A stretch of DNA of 23,515 nt from UBA2210 sp036825195 (lineage in GTDB: Bacteria > Desulfobacterota > Syntrophia > Syntrophales > UBA2210), in NCBI GenBank assembly GCA_036825195.1, contig DAISYQ010000046.1:1-23515 (forward strand). Reading direction: 5' to 3'. The first letter of the stretch is position 1. The number at the start of each line of letters is the position of its first letter. The notes beneath the pieces are model-generated. The model was not told the DNA's origin and ran no database searches. It saw only the letters and a list, made by a program, of their open reading frames with translations. A program made the position numbers and the translations under genes. Positions 1 through 8,910 of this stretch are shown in pieces.

Positions 1-2
1 GT

Positions 3-203
3 CTCGGCATCCCCGAATCACCGGCAAACTTCACGGCACTCTTTGGCCGGTTTGTGTGGCGGGCCGCCCCCGTTGCCTGTCTCTTGATCGTCGCATTGAC
101 GGTGGGCCTGTTAACCCTTGACTATGCCCCTGAATACGAGATAACCGCAACATTCATGACAGATCCGATAGAGAGTACGGTACAACAGCTCTGGGGAGGA
201 TAA
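3..203 (+). CDS. C-terminal end of a small membrane protein (5' truncated)
   Basis: An open frame enters from the left edge and ends at a TAA at 201-203, giving 66 residues (LGIPESPANF...TVQQLWGG). A short soluble stretch is followed by one hydrophobic segment (APVACLLIVALTVGLLTL, about residues 23-40 of the fragment) and a roughly 25-residue tail probably outside the cytoplasm. It ends 12 bases before the CpxP-like gene, so the two are probably one transcript. In many proteobacteria such small membrane proteins sit between an ECF sigma factor or anti-sigma gene and a heavy-metal/CpxP-type sensor. That role is inferred from context only; the fragment itself is not recognisable. Confidence 0.6.
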   Translation, partial: LGIPESPANFTALFGRFVWRAAPVACLLIVALTVGLLTLDYAPEYEITATFMTDPIESTVQQLWGG

Positions 204-215
204 GGAGTCGAGAAT

Positions 216-644
216 ATGAATAATAAGGTGAAAGTGTCTGTTGGAATTCTGCTTGTGTTCGTCCTCGGGGTTCTTGCCGGATCGTTCGGAACGAAGGCCT
301 ACATGAAATACCGCTTTTCGCACTTTATGCAGAGAGGCCATGAGGCACGAACGGAATTTTTACTGGGTCAACTGTCCCGCGATCTTGACTTGACAGAGGA
401 TCAACGAACCGAAATCAGAAAAATCCTTACCGATTCCCATCAGAGACTAAACCAGATCAGCCGCAGGTGTCAGCCTGAAATACGCGGTATTATCGAACAC
501 GATTTCGAGATGATTCGTGAACTCCTAAACGATGAGCAGAAACCGAAATTCGATCAGTTTCAGAAGCAATTCCATAAGAAGGGAAAGCAACGGGCTTTTC
601 AGCCGCCCCTTCCTCCTCCGCCGCATCGCTCACCTCCGATGTAA
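216..644 (+). CDS. CpxP/Spy-like periplasmic stress or heavy-metal sensor protein
   Basis: The protein has 142 residues. An uncleaved signal anchor or signal peptide (residues 7-24, VSVGILLVFVLGVLAGSF) is followed by an all-helical periplasmic part. The LTxxQ signature of the CpxP/Spy/CnrX-type family appears as LDLTEDQ at 57-63, with a second partial copy, LNDEQKPKFDQF, at 104-115. The C-terminus is a proline-rich tail (PPLPPPPHRSPP) with a histidine, which could bind metal but is unproven. Members act as periplasmic sensors or chaperones that damp envelope-stress or metal-responsive signalling. The ATG follows a GGAGGATAAGGAG ribosome site and lies 12 bases after the preceding membrane gene. 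It converges on the efflux operon at 783-5494; a functional link to that operon is possible but not shown. Confidence 0.75.
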   Translation: MNNKVKVSVGILLVFVLGVLAGSFGTKAYMKYRFSHFMQRGHEARTEFLLGQLSRDLDLTEDQRTEIRKILTDSHQRLNQISRRCQPEIRGIIEHDFEMIRELLNDEQKPKFDQFQKQFHKKGKQRAFQPPLPPPPHRSPPM

Positions 645-782
645 CAAAGCAAAGCATAGAGCCTTACCATATGATCCCACCTGGTTGACAATCCGGTAGA
701 AAACCACCGTTACGAGGAGATCTCTTATCATTATCTGGGGCAAAGGCTGTATTGATAATCCCTGAACTGAGCTGATTTTCTG

Positions 783-1994
783 TTACTCGTGGCGGAGGGC
801 ATCAATGGGATCAAGTGATGCCGCCCGTCGCGCCGGGAAGAAACCGAAGATGACTCCAACGGCCGCCGAAAAAACAAATGCAACGGCAACAATCTGAACA
901 TTCATGATAAACGGAAGTCCGAGCATGCGAGCACCCACTAGTGATGCGAGGAGTCCAATTATGATACCAAAGAGTCCTCCGAAAGAGGAGAGGACCACCG
1001 CTTCTACAAGAAACTGCATGAGTACTTCCCGCTCAAGGGCGCCGATGGCGAGACGGATTCCGATCTCCCGCGTTCGCTCGGTGACCGAGACAAGCATAAT
1101 ATTCATAATGCCGATACCTCCCACCAGGAGGCTCACAGCAGCCACCGCCCCCAGCAGTGCCGTCAGTATACGGGTCGTACCGGTCATGGCGCTGACAATC
1201 TCCTGCATATCCATGACATGAAAATCGTCGTCCTTCCCTGTCGTGATACGGCGCCGTTCCCGCATCAACCGTTCGACGCTCTCTTTTACCTCCGTCGTTG
1301 AAATACCCTCCTGAACCGACATATAGATAGTACTCACATCGTTATCGCCGGCGATACGACGTTGAAATGTCCGCACCGGAATGAGGATAAAATCATCTTG
1401 ATCGCTGCCGAAACTCGATTGGCCCTTCGATTCAAGAACACCTATAATCTGGCATGATAGTTTCTGCAGTCGGACGGTAGCACCGATGGGATCCGTACTC
1501 CCGAAGAGTTCTTTTCGAACCGTTGAACCCACAATACAGACGGCCTTGCCGGAGAGCATTTCCGCGTCGGTAAATACACGCCCCGACGCAAGGTCCCAAT
1601 CGCGAACCTGAAGATAGTCATTGGTGCTTCCCATAACGGTGGTTGACCAGTTCTTATTTCCGGCAATGGCCTGAGTGCTCCCTGATATTGCCGGCGCAAC
1701 CGCCTCCAAACCGGAAATTTCGCGGGTGATGGCATCGGCGTCCTTTAGCTCGAACATATCCGCCTTTGAACGGGTGCCTCCGGGCCCCCGCATGCCCTGT
1801 CCGGGCCGCATCTGAATCATATTTGTTCCGAGACTGGAGATTTCGGATTTTACCTGTGCGGTGGCGCCACCTCCCAAGGTAACCATGGTAATGACGGCTG
1901 CGACGCCGATAACGATGCCGAGAACCGTCAGCGACGAACGCATGACATTCCGGCGAATTTCCCTCAAGGCGAGGATAATGGTTTCCCATATCAT
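783..1994 (-). CDS. MacB-type ABC transporter permease (stand-alone FtsX/MacB_PCD subunit)
   Basis: The protein has 403 residues. TM1 is at about 17-40 (SSLTVLGIVIGVAAVITMV), a large periplasmic MacB_PCD domain at about 45-265, and three C-terminal TM helices form the FtsX domain (about 275-305, 325-350 and 365-390). The conserved VTERTREIGIRLAIGA coupling region and a closing RRAASLDPIDALRHE are present. It forms the membrane part of a tripartite MacAB-TolC type pump acting as a mechanotransmitter that moves substrate from periplasm to the outer-membrane duct. E. coli MacB is a single ATPase-permease fusion; here the permease is a separate gene. Its ATG overlaps the ATPase stop codon by four bases (ATGA), so translation is coupled. 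Substrate (macrolide, lipopeptide, siderophore or other) cannot be read from sequence. Confidence 0.93.
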   Translation of the reverse strand: MIWETIILALREIRRNVMRSSLTVLGIVIGVAAVITMVTLGGGATAQVKSEISSLGTNMIQMRPGQGMRGPGGTRSKADMFELKDADAITREISGLEAVAPAISGSTQAIAGNKNWSTTVMGSTNDYLQVRDWDLASGRVFTDAEMLSGKAVCIVGSTVRKELFGSTDPIGATVRLQKLSCQIIGVLESKGQSSFGSDQDDFILIPVRTFQRRIAGDNDVSTIYMSVQEGISTTEVKESVERLMRERRRITTGKDDDFHVMDMQEIVSAMTGTTRILTALLGAVAAVSLLVGGIGIMNIMLVSVTERTREIGIRLAIGALEREVLMQFLVEAVVLSSFGGLFGIIIGLLASLVGARMLGLPFIMNVQIVAVAFVFSAAVGVIFGFFPARRAASLDPIDALRHE

Positions 1995-2725
1995 GATGCT
2001 ATGTTACCTCCGTTCTGCTCATCCGTATCGATGACGCCGTCGAGAAATCGAATGGTTCTCTTTGCATAGTGAGCCATATCGGGCTCGTGAGTAACCATGA
2101 CGATGGTGATACCACGTTCCGTATTGAACGAAGAAAGGAGTTCCATGATCTCGCGGCTGCGTTTTGAGTCAAGATTCCCCGTTGGTTCATCTGCCATGAG
2201 AACCTTCGGCTCTATCACTATGGCACGGGCAATAGCCACACGCTGTTGCTGACCTCCCGAAAGCTCTCCCGGAGTATGGGTTTCCCATCCCGTCAGCCCC
2301 ACGGCATCGAGAGCTTCTCGGGCGCTGCGCCGGCGATCCCTCGCGGAAATCCCCCGATAGATGAGCGGAAGCTCAACATTTTCAAGGGCTGAGGTGCGGT
2401 TCAACAGATTAAATCCCTGGAAAACGAATCCAAGATAATGGCGACGGAGTAGTGCCCGCTGATCCCGTGACAGCGATCCCACATCAACGCCACGGAAGCG
2501 ATAGCTCCCCCCGGTCGGCACGTCAAGACATCCCAGGATATTCATGCAGGTCGATTTGCCCGATCCGCTCGGTCCCATAACAGCCACAAATTCACCCTCT
2601 TCGATACGCAGATTGACTCCTCCGAGAGCGTGGACGGTTGCTCCCCCCATGCCGTATGTCTTTATTATGTCCTGCAGCTCGATCAGGGTGTTGTTTTTGT
2701 CTGAAGGGGATGGAAGGTTATTCAT
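1991..2725 (-). CDS. MacB/LolD-type ABC transporter ATPase
   Basis: The protein has 244 residues. Motifs in order: Walker A GPSGSGKST (51-59), Q-loop glutamine in FVFQGFN (about 103), ABC signature LSGGQ (155-159), Walker B VLMADE (175-180) and H-loop histidine in VTHE (213). It powers the adjacent MacB-type permease and belongs to the LolD/MacB/FtsE branch of exporters. The open frame runs further upstream, but that part is the out-of-frame shadow of the adaptor gene. The ATG at 2725 is preferred because it overlaps the adaptor stop as ATGA, has a GGAG just upstream, and begins where family homology begins (NTLIELQDIIKTYG). Confidence 0.94.
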   Translation of the reverse strand: MNNLPSPSDKNNTLIELQDIIKTYGMGGATVHALGGVNLRIEEGEFVAVMGPSGSGKSTCMNILGCLDVPTGGSYRFRGVDVGSLSRDQRALLRRHYLGFVFQGFNLLNRTSALENVELPLIYRGISARDRRRSAREALDAVGLTGWETHTPGELSGGQQQRVAIARAIVIEPKVLMADEPTGNLDSKRSREIMELLSSFNTERGITIVMVTHEPDMAHYAKRTIRFLDGVIDTDEQNGGNIAS

Positions 2726-4032
2726 TTCTCCACACTCATTACGGCGACGATCAGGGGTGTTCCGGCTTGCAGATCGCCGCCTCTTATCTCTGTCCTGACG
2801 CCGTCGGTCGCTCCGGTGGTAACTACAACGGGAACAGCCGTGCCGTTGTGAACCATCCATACGCGCTGCTGCGATTTGTTCACCGTTACGGAACCATTAT
2901 TTTGGGAATTTTTACGACGTTGCGGAGGACGAGGAAGGATCTTGCTTACAATGCTTCCGTTGCCCGACTGTTTCTCGGCCATAGCGGCGGTATCGATCGG
3001 CGGAGTGAATCGCAGAGCGGCGTTCGGCACAAGGATGGCATTGTCGATCCTCTTGACTGTGATATCGGCCGTTGCGGTCATACCGGGCCTCAGAAAGAGG
3101 TCTGAGTTTTTCACGGTAAGCACCGCCTTGTATGTGACAACGCCATCCGTTTCTTCCGCCCCGTATCGGACCTGTGCAATTTGTGCCGGAAATGATCGAC
3201 CGGGATATGCATCAACGGTAAAGGTGGCCTCCAGCCCATCTTGTACCTCACCAACGTCCGCTTCATCGATGTCCACATGGAGTTCCATCTTGGTAAGGTC
3301 TTCAGCCAGTGTAAAGAGAACCGGTGCCTGGAGTGATGCAGCCACCGTCTGGCCGGGTTCAACGTCCCTCACAAGGACGATACCGTTTATGGGTGACCGG
3401 ATAACGGTCTTTGTCAGATTCGTTTCATCCGATTCAAGTGTCGCCTGTGCCTGCGATACCTGTGCCTTTGCACTCGATTCGTCTGCCCGGGCGCGTTCAA
3501 ATTCGGCTTCGGCGGTATCCATGTCCTGCTGTGACGGAACCTTGCCGCCGCTTAACAAGCGAACCTTTTCCATCCGTTCAAGGTTAAGCCTTTTTTCCTT
3601 CACGGTTGCCTGGGCCTGCAGCACCTGTGCCTTTGCTGATTCGAGGGATGCCTTGGATTTCCTGACCTCGGCTTCGAGTTTCGTCGTATCGAGGCGTGCA
3701 AGTATCTGCCCAACCTTCACATGGTCGTTATAATCTGCTTCGACGGTTTTTATAATCCCTGACAGTTCACTCCCTACGTCAACCTGATTGGTCGGCTCCA
3801 GGTTGCCGGTGGCGGTAACGATAATCGTCAGATCTCCCCGTTCAGCGACTTGCGTACGGAACTGAAGCGGTTCGGTCTTATTACGGGTTGCCAGAAATGC
3901 AAGGGCAACTCCGACAATCAGAAGCGCCATGATCCACGCCAGCCACTTCTTCAGTCGTTTTCCCTTTTTTGAAGCCTTGTCGATTCCCAAGGTGGTCGTA
4001 ATATCTGAACCGGCTTCAGATTTTTCCTTCAT
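2722..4032 (-). CDS. MacA-like periplasmic adaptor (HlyD/RND membrane-fusion family)
   Basis: The protein has about 436 residues. An N-terminal cytoplasmic stretch rich in Lys and one TM helix (about 31-48, WLAWIMALLIVGVALAFL) lead into a barrel-sandwich half motif (TGNLEPTNQVDVGSELSGIIKTV). A long alpha-helical hairpin follows (about 110-205, rich in Ala, Gln, Lys and Glu), then the second lipoyl half (RSPINGIVLVRDVEPGQTV) and the beta-barrel domain. A low-complexity insert (about 335-385, with PRPPQRRKNSQNN) makes it longer than E. coli MacA (about 371). It bridges the MacB pair to the outer-membrane duct. Two ATGs lie six bases apart; AAGGAG abuts the first (4038) and is six bases from the second (4032), so 4032 is preferred. 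It overlaps the upstream duct gene by 17 bases. Confidence 0.92.
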   Translation of the reverse strand: MKEKSEAGSDITTTLGIDKASKKGKRLKKWLAWIMALLIVGVALAFLATRNKTEPLQFRTQVAERGDLTIIVTATGNLEPTNQVDVGSELSGIIKTVEADYNDHVKVGQILARLDTTKLEAEVRKSKASLESAKAQVLQAQATVKEKRLNLERMEKVRLLSGGKVPSQQDMDTAEAEFERARADESSAKAQVSQAQATLESDETNLTKTVIRSPINGIVLVRDVEPGQTVAASLQAPVLFTLAEDLTKMELHVDIDEADVGEVQDGLEATFTVDAYPGRSFPAQIAQVRYGAEETDGVVTYKAVLTVKNSDLFLRPGMTATADITVKRIDNAILVPNAALRFTPPIDTAAMAEKQSGNGSIVSKILPRPPQRRKNSQNNGSVTVNKSQQRVWMVHNGTAVPVVVTTGATDGVRTEIRGGDLQAGTPLIVAVMSVEK

Positions 4033-5494
4033 CTTCATCTCCTTGATATTTCAATTCGGTATTTGTTCCAACCGTCGATGCTTCCCAGCCCCCACCCAGA
4101 ACCTTGTAGAGACGCACCAGATTGGAAGCTACGGTGCCGTTGCTCTGGACCAACTGATTCTGATAGGACAGCAGGGATCGTTGTGCATCGAGCAATGTCG
4201 TGAAGTCGATCATCCCTGCCTGGTATTTATTCATAGACAGTTCCACCGCACTTTGTGCCGCCTGAACGGCTTCATTGAGGGAGTTCAGACGGTTCTGTTC
4301 CTCCGCATAGGCAACGAGGGCATTCTCAACCTCTTCAAGGGCGTTCAGAACGGCCGCTTCATATGCATTCAGGTACTGTTCCTGAAGTGCTGACTGAACC
4401 TCGATATTACGGCGGATGGCACCGGCATCGAAGACGTTCCAGGAAATGCCGGGAACAATGCTCCAGAACTGACTGGCCGATGTGAACAGACTTGAGGATT
4501 CGCCGGATTTCAGGCCGATGGCACCGGACAGTCGGAACTTGGGATAAAGATCGGCAGTAGCCACACCGATCCGTGCAGTTTGCGCCGCCAGTTCCCGTTC
4601 CGCTTTTCGTACGTCGGGACGGCGGCGGAGGACATCCGCGGGAATTCCAACGGCGATCTCCGGAGGAATAACCGGTATCGGGGTTTGTGTTTCAAGTTCT
4701 TTATGGAGCGTACCCGGACCCTTCCCCAGCAGGACGGCAATCCTGTTTTTCGATTCCTCCAGTGCATTTCGAAGCGTCGGAAGTTCCGATCGTGTATTCT
4801 CAAGACTGTAGCGGGCCTGATGTACGGCCAGTTCGTCATCGAGGCCTGCCTCATATCGCCACTTTGCCAGTTCGTGTGTTTCCTGCTGAAGCACAAGATT
4901 TTCCTCCGTCGTGGCAAGTTTCGCCTGATACATGCGAAGTTCGATGTAATTCAACGCAACTTCCGCCGTCAGGGAAACGAGGGCATTTCGCAGATCCTCA
5001 CGACTGGCCTGGAGATCGGCATCGGCTGCCTCAAGGGATCGTCTCACACCACCAAATAAATCAAGCTCCCACCCCGCGTCAAAACCTATAGAATACAGTT
5101 TGCTATCCTGCTCGTTACTGTGGCTCTTGGAGACGGAACCCGACGCGTCGAGTGTCGGAAACTGATCGGCTCCGCTGATTCCGCGACGGGCCCGTGCCTC
5201 ACGGAGACGAGACTTTGCCTCCCGGAGATCGAGATTTTCCGCCACTGCTCGATCGATAAGTCCGGACAGGACCGGATCGTTGAGTGTCGTCCACCATCCG
5301 GCCAAAGAGTGCGAATCAGTTTCATTGTCAATCAGACCGTTTTTCAGTTGACTGTTCCATGAGGGAGGCGAATCAATCTTCGGCTGTATATAGTCGGGAC
5401 CGACCGTCGCACATCCGGCAAGGATCATTATTATAAGAATCGCCAATATCGGGATAAGGAACAGGTTGCGGTATTGTTTTATCGGATTGTTCAT
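4016..5494 (-). CDS. Outer-membrane efflux lipoprotein, NodT/OprM (TolC) family
   Basis: The protein has 492 residues, the usual size for NodT-type factors. A lipoprotein signal peptide ends in the lipobox LAGC with the lipidated cysteine at 28, followed by the family opening VGPDYIQP. Two OEP repeats are visible: helices with LREAKSRLREARARRGISGADQFP (about 95-118) and the second copy with RRPDVRKAERELAAQTARIGVATADLYPKF (about 285-315). It should trimerise to form the exit duct for the MacA/MacB parts encoded downstream. It is the first gene of the operon, with a GGAAAG ribosome site six bases before ATG. I did not find a convincing promoter in the 181 bases upstream. Confidence 0.93.
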   Translation of the reverse strand: MNNPIKQYRNLFLIPILAILIIMILAGCATVGPDYIQPKIDSPPSWNSQLKNGLIDNETDSHSLAGWWTTLNDPVLSGLIDRAVAENLDLREAKSRLREARARRGISGADQFPTLDASGSVSKSHSNEQDSKLYSIGFDAGWELDLFGGVRRSLEAADADLQASREDLRNALVSLTAEVALNYIELRMYQAKLATTEENLVLQQETHELAKWRYEAGLDDELAVHQARYSLENTRSELPTLRNALEESKNRIAVLLGKGPGTLHKELETQTPIPVIPPEIAVGIPADVLRRRPDVRKAERELAAQTARIGVATADLYPKFRLSGAIGLKSGESSSLFTSASQFWSIVPGISWNVFDAGAIRRNIEVQSALQEQYLNAYEAAVLNALEEVENALVAYAEEQNRLNSLNEAVQAAQSAVELSMNKYQAGMIDFTTLLDAQRSLLSYQNQLVQSNGTVASNLVRLYKVLGGGWEASTVGTNTELKYQGDEDEGKI

Positions 5495-5643
5495 CGTTCG
5501 CTTTCCGTAAAAATATGTAGAAACGAAACTCGGTAATCTGTATAGTTCATACCGCTCATTATGTCGTATCAGGATCGAAAGAGGTTACAATTTTTTTACG
5601 GTTGCATAATTAAATCAAAAACGCTCTTGGGTGACCTCAAGAT

Positions 5644-5660
5644 ATGGTTAAGCAAACCAT
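5644..5660. other. Small perfect inverted repeat between permease and efflux operon
   Basis: ATGGTT-AAGCA-AACCAT, a 6-bp stem with a 5-base loop, lies 16 bases after the anion permease stop and upstream of the efflux operon. There is no T run on either strand, so it is not a standard terminator; an operator is equally possible. The rest of 5495-5675 holds no gene I can support. Confidence 0.25.
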
Positions 5661-5675
5661 GCTGTGAAACCACGT

Positions 5676-6959
5676 TTACAGAAATTTAAGACACAGCCAG
5701 TAGATTCCAAGATTGATAACCGTCAGCGGGAGTCCAAATGCGGCAAATTGTATGAAAGACAGACCGGCCGATCCCCGTTTCTCTGCATTCTGAATAACGA
5801 TTATGTTGCTGGCAGCCCCGAGGATGAGAAGATTACCCGCGATTGTGCTCCCCACGGCCAGTTCAATCATCGTCTCCGTAGACGCCTCTGCATGCAGGAG
5901 CATCGGCAGGTACAGCGCTACCAGGGGTACGTTTGAAATCAGTTGACTGAGCAGAACACTGACCGTGAAGATCATCGAAGTGGAGGTAAGATCTACAGGA
6001 AGTCTGGTAATTGCCGATTGAAATACTCCGGAATCCCACACGCTCTGCATCAGGACAAACATGGCCACAAAAAAGGTGATGGTTGACCAATCGATCTTCC
6101 GAACTATTTCTAACCTCCTCGGAGTAAACATGATAACGGGGAGCGCCGCGGCAAGGGATATATACGTCAGCCTGAAATTGACCGATATATCGGAAAAGGC
6201 CAGTACGATCTTCGCGATAATCATAAACAGGATCAGAAGAAGAGACACCTGTGAAAGACGGGCAAGATGGAGGTCAAGAATCGCGTCAGGCTCATGGTTC
6301 AACGGCGCGCGGCGGAACTGGCTCCCGTTACAGCACTTCAGTAGAAGGTATGCGACCAAAAGGTTCAGCACGGTTGGAACGAAGAGGTGGCGGAAGAACG
6401 ATAGAAACGGATTGGTAATATTCCCGTGAATGACTATGAGGAGATTCTGCGGGTTGCCGATCGGACTCACGGTGCTGCCAATCGTAATGGAGGACATCAG
6501 TGCAAGGAGGAGGAGTTTGGGCGAAATCGAATGTCTTTTCGCAAGATAGATCATGACCGGTGTCCCGATGATCGCCACGGTATCGTTCATCAGGAATGCC
6601 GACATAAATCCCATACCGAAAAGAACCAGAAGGACAAGCACGTCCACAGATTTTGCCCGTCTGAAAAACCTGTACGATAGCCACGCAAGATATCCGCTCT
6701 GCTCAAGCGCCTGTCCCACGACGAACATACCGAAGAGAAAGATGATCACATCGAAATTGATTGACTTGACGGCACGAAGTAGTGATATCTCCCCGGTGAC
6801 GAGAGAAAGTAGTGCCCCGCACAGCATAACCTGCCAGATCCGGAATCGTACCCTGCCGACCTGCCTGACGGCAATCATCACCAAGACAAATGCAAGAATA
6901 ATAATTGAAAGCATATACCAGAAGCGGGCTCGGTCAACCGACCATGCATTATAATTCAC
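5676..6959 (-). CDS. SLC13/ArsB-type anion permease (YbiR-like)
   Basis: The protein has 427 residues and about 11-12 hydrophobic segments throughout. Two half-repeats carry hallmark re-entrant motifs of the ion-transporter superfamily: AFLMNDTVAIIGTPVMIYLAKR with the downstream SPIGNPQNLLI in the first half, and SQLISNVPLVALYLPML in the second. This resembles E. coli YbiR and ArsB/CitM/NaDC relatives that move anions or carboxylates by ion gradient across the inner membrane. No arsR, arsC or other ars gene is adjacent, so arsenite export is not supported. The start is uncertain. The GTG at 6959 gives the longest form, but an internal ATG at 6914 just before TM1 is the alternative, and neither has a clear ribosome site. 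Confidence 0.82.
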   Translation of the reverse strand: MNYNAWSVDRARFWYMLSIIILAFVLVMIAVRQVGRVRFRIWQVMLCGALLSLVTGEISLLRAVKSINFDVIIFLFGMFVVGQALEQSGYLAWLSYRFFRRAKSVDVLVLLVLFGMGFMSAFLMNDTVAIIGTPVMIYLAKRHSISPKLLLLALMSSITIGSTVSPIGNPQNLLIVIHGNITNPFLSFFRHLFVPTVLNLLVAYLLLKCCNGSQFRRAPLNHEPDAILDLHLARLSQVSLLLILFMIIAKIVLAFSDISVNFRLTYISLAAALPVIMFTPRRLEIVRKIDWSTITFFVAMFVLMQSVWDSGVFQSAITRLPVDLTSTSMIFTVSVLLSQLISNVPLVALYLPMLLHAEASTETMIELAVGSTIAGNLLILGAASNIIVIQNAEKRGSAGLSFIQFAAFGLPLTVINLGIYWLCLKFL

Positions 6960-7219
6960 GAAATTGGCGAAGCCATATATGCCTCTTTGCTTATAGAGTC
7001 AACGATAAAAGCTAATAGGGTAAAAAAATCATGGAGGAGTTGGTGATAATAAAAGAGCCATGTTTTCTTCGGTTGAATCGAAGCTCTTTCACCGTATTGG
7101 GACTAGAACTCCAATGGGTAAGAAGTTTGGGAAAAACATGTCTGCGGGAAGGACAGGTCAAACCGTCATTTACTCTTGGAATATGTCTGTCGAGGATTGT
7201 CCGTGTTTGTAAGTATTCA

Positions 7220-8617
7220 TTAAGAAGATCGAATGTTTCCTCTTGCAAAAGATGCGAAAATGCCACCGATACAGAGGATGCCGAACAATACAAAGGCGAT
7301 CTTGAAGCTTGTAAGGAAGAGGACCGGGTCCGTCTGGCGGAGTTGCACATCGCCGATAAAAAGCGATATCAGTAAGGTCACGATGGACATGCTCATGGCC
7401 ATTCCGATCATGCGCATAGTTGACACCATTGAAGCTGCGACTCCATAGAATCGTTCGTGTACGGATCCCATAATCGCATTCGTATTGGGCGATGAAAAGA
7501 GGGCAAACCCGAAACCGATGAGCGAAAGGTTTGATATGATCATCCAGACCGGTGTGGCGGTGTTGAAGAGTGCAAAAAGAAAAAGGCTCAGCGCGCTGAG
7601 TCCCATCCCGCTGGAGGCGACGAGTCTGGGTTCTATCCTGTCCGAAAGAGAACCGGCAAATGACGAAAACAGTGCCATCACGGCCGGTTGCACAAGGAGG
7701 ATAAATCCGGCTGTCTGGGGGCTGTATCCCCGTATAACCTGCAGATAGAGAGACAGAAGAAAACCGATGGCAAATGTCGCGCTGTAATTGATCATGGCCG
7801 CCAGGTTGGAAAATACAAAGACAATGTTATGTGCAAACAACCGCAGATTTATGAGAGGCGAGGGGACCCTTGATTCGAGAAGAATGAAACCGGCCATGAG
7901 GATTATGCCGAATATAAGAATATATCGTGCCCACTGCACACTGCATATCGCTGACATACCGTATAAAAGTGCGGCAAGTCCGAACATGTAAAGCATGCTG
8001 CCGGCTATATCGAACCTCTCTCCCTGAATACCGACGTCCGTGTCCCTGAAACGGATCATGGAGAACGCGACAGAAGCCAGTCCGAGAAAAGCGGTAAAGT
8101 AAAAGATGGCCCTCCAGCCCAGATGCTGACAGATGAAGCCCCCAAGCACGGGCCCGAGTGAGAGGCCTACATAGGTGGCCGTGACGGCCAGCCCCATAGC
8201 CTTTCCTCTCTGTCCGGGCGGATAAGCTGCAGAGATGATCGCCATCCCGGTAGCGTAAATCATCGAGGCCGTTATCCCCTGCAGAACCCGGAAAAGGATA
8301 AGGGAAGCATTCGACCATGAGACCGCACACAAAAGTGTAAGGAGTGTAAACCCTGCCATTCCGAAGAGAAAGACTCTTGTCCTTCCGAACATATCGGCAA
8401 TCCTCCCCATGGGAAGAAGGAATACGGCCGATGCCAGGATGTATCCGGTGACAATCCAGCTTAGGGCGAGGGCACTCCCCGCGAATTCCTTTCCGATTAA
8501 CGGTAATGCTAGGTTCGTTGAACTACCGATAAAGGTCGTAAAGAAGGATGTCATCATAACGGAGATTATGATGCTCTTATCCTGCAATATGATAGTTTTC
8601 CCCGTATTTTTTTCCAT
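7220..8617 (-). CDS. MFS drug-type antiporter, DHA2 (14-TM, EmrB/QacA) family
   Basis: The protein has 465 residues from the chosen ATG and about 14 hydrophobic segments. Family motifs are present: motif A GRIADMFGRTRVFLFG after TM2, motif B RVLQGITAS in TM4, and the antiporter motif C GLSLGPVLGGFICQHLGW in TM5. It probably exports an organic compound in exchange for protons at the inner membrane. No EmrA-type adaptor lies next to it. The ATG at 8617 gives the usual roughly 23 residues before TM1 (MTSFFTTF). A GTG at 8674, preceded by AAGGA, would add 19 poorly conserved residues and cannot be excluded. A 12-bp perfect palindrome abuts the ATG. The 260 bases between this gene's stop and the anion permease contain nothing I can name. 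Confidence 0.88.
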   Translation of the reverse strand: MEKNTGKTIILQDKSIIISVMMTSFFTTFIGSSTNLALPLIGKEFAGSALALSWIVTGYILASAVFLLPMGRIADMFGRTRVFLFGMAGFTLLTLLCAVSWSNASLILFRVLQGITASMIYATGMAIISAAYPPGQRGKAMGLAVTATYVGLSLGPVLGGFICQHLGWRAIFYFTAFLGLASVAFSMIRFRDTDVGIQGERFDIAGSMLYMFGLAALLYGMSAICSVQWARYILIFGIILMAGFILLESRVPSPLINLRLFAHNIVFVFSNLAAMINYSATFAIGFLLSLYLQVIRGYSPQTAGFILLVQPAVMALFSSFAGSLSDRIEPRLVASSGMGLSALSLFLFALFNTATPVWMIISNLSLIGFGFALFSSPNTNAIMGSVHERFYGVAASMVSTMRMIGMAMSMSIVTLLISLFIGDVQLRQTDPVLFLTSFKIAFVLFGILCIGGIFASFARGNIRSS

Positions 8618-8629
8618 GTATTGCAATAC
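8618..8629. promoter_or_regulatory. 12-bp perfect palindrome at the MFS start codon (possible operator)
   Basis: GTATTGCAATAC reads identically on both strands and sits immediately before the preferred ATG of the MFS gene. A regulator bound there could block translation initiation or transcription, as local repressors do for many efflux pumps. No regulator gene lies in the window. If translation starts at the GTG at 8674, the palindrome is coding sequence. Confidence 0.35.
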
Positions 8630-8910
8630 GTTCCGATTGTTTCTCGAATCACACGGCGACAAATCAACAATCACCGTCCATTCGTTCCTTAATCCGGTGG
8701 ATTACGATCGTATCCTCATAAATTTGTTGTGAAAAGGGTGATTATATATCAATTACCTGCGGAAATGAGGGGTGGATATATTATCAACCGTCTGTGCCAT
8801 GATTCATTATGTATTACATATGGCATGCAGCCTTGGCATACTCTCGGATCGTGCAATCACACAAGGGGATTATACATGGATTATTCCGGGAGTTTCTCTG
8901 CTTTTCTTCA

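Noticed and set aside
2638..3733. Plus-strand open frames of 155 and 285 residues opposite the efflux operon
   Set aside because: They lie opposite the MacA and MacB coding sequence, are Ser/Cys/Arg-rich and match no family; they are shadows of the real minus-strand genes.
5676..6959. Arsenite pump ArsB
   Set aside because: The fold fits the wider superfamily, but the NPQN and MNDT context is closer to YbiR/SLC13 types and no ars genes are adjacent.
7012..7375. Opposed open frames of 112 and 114 residues around the end of the MFS gene
   Set aside because: Both run out of the 3' end of the MFS gene into the intergenic part, show no signal peptide or domain, and overlap one another. The region 6960-7219 may hold an old remnant but nothing can be named.
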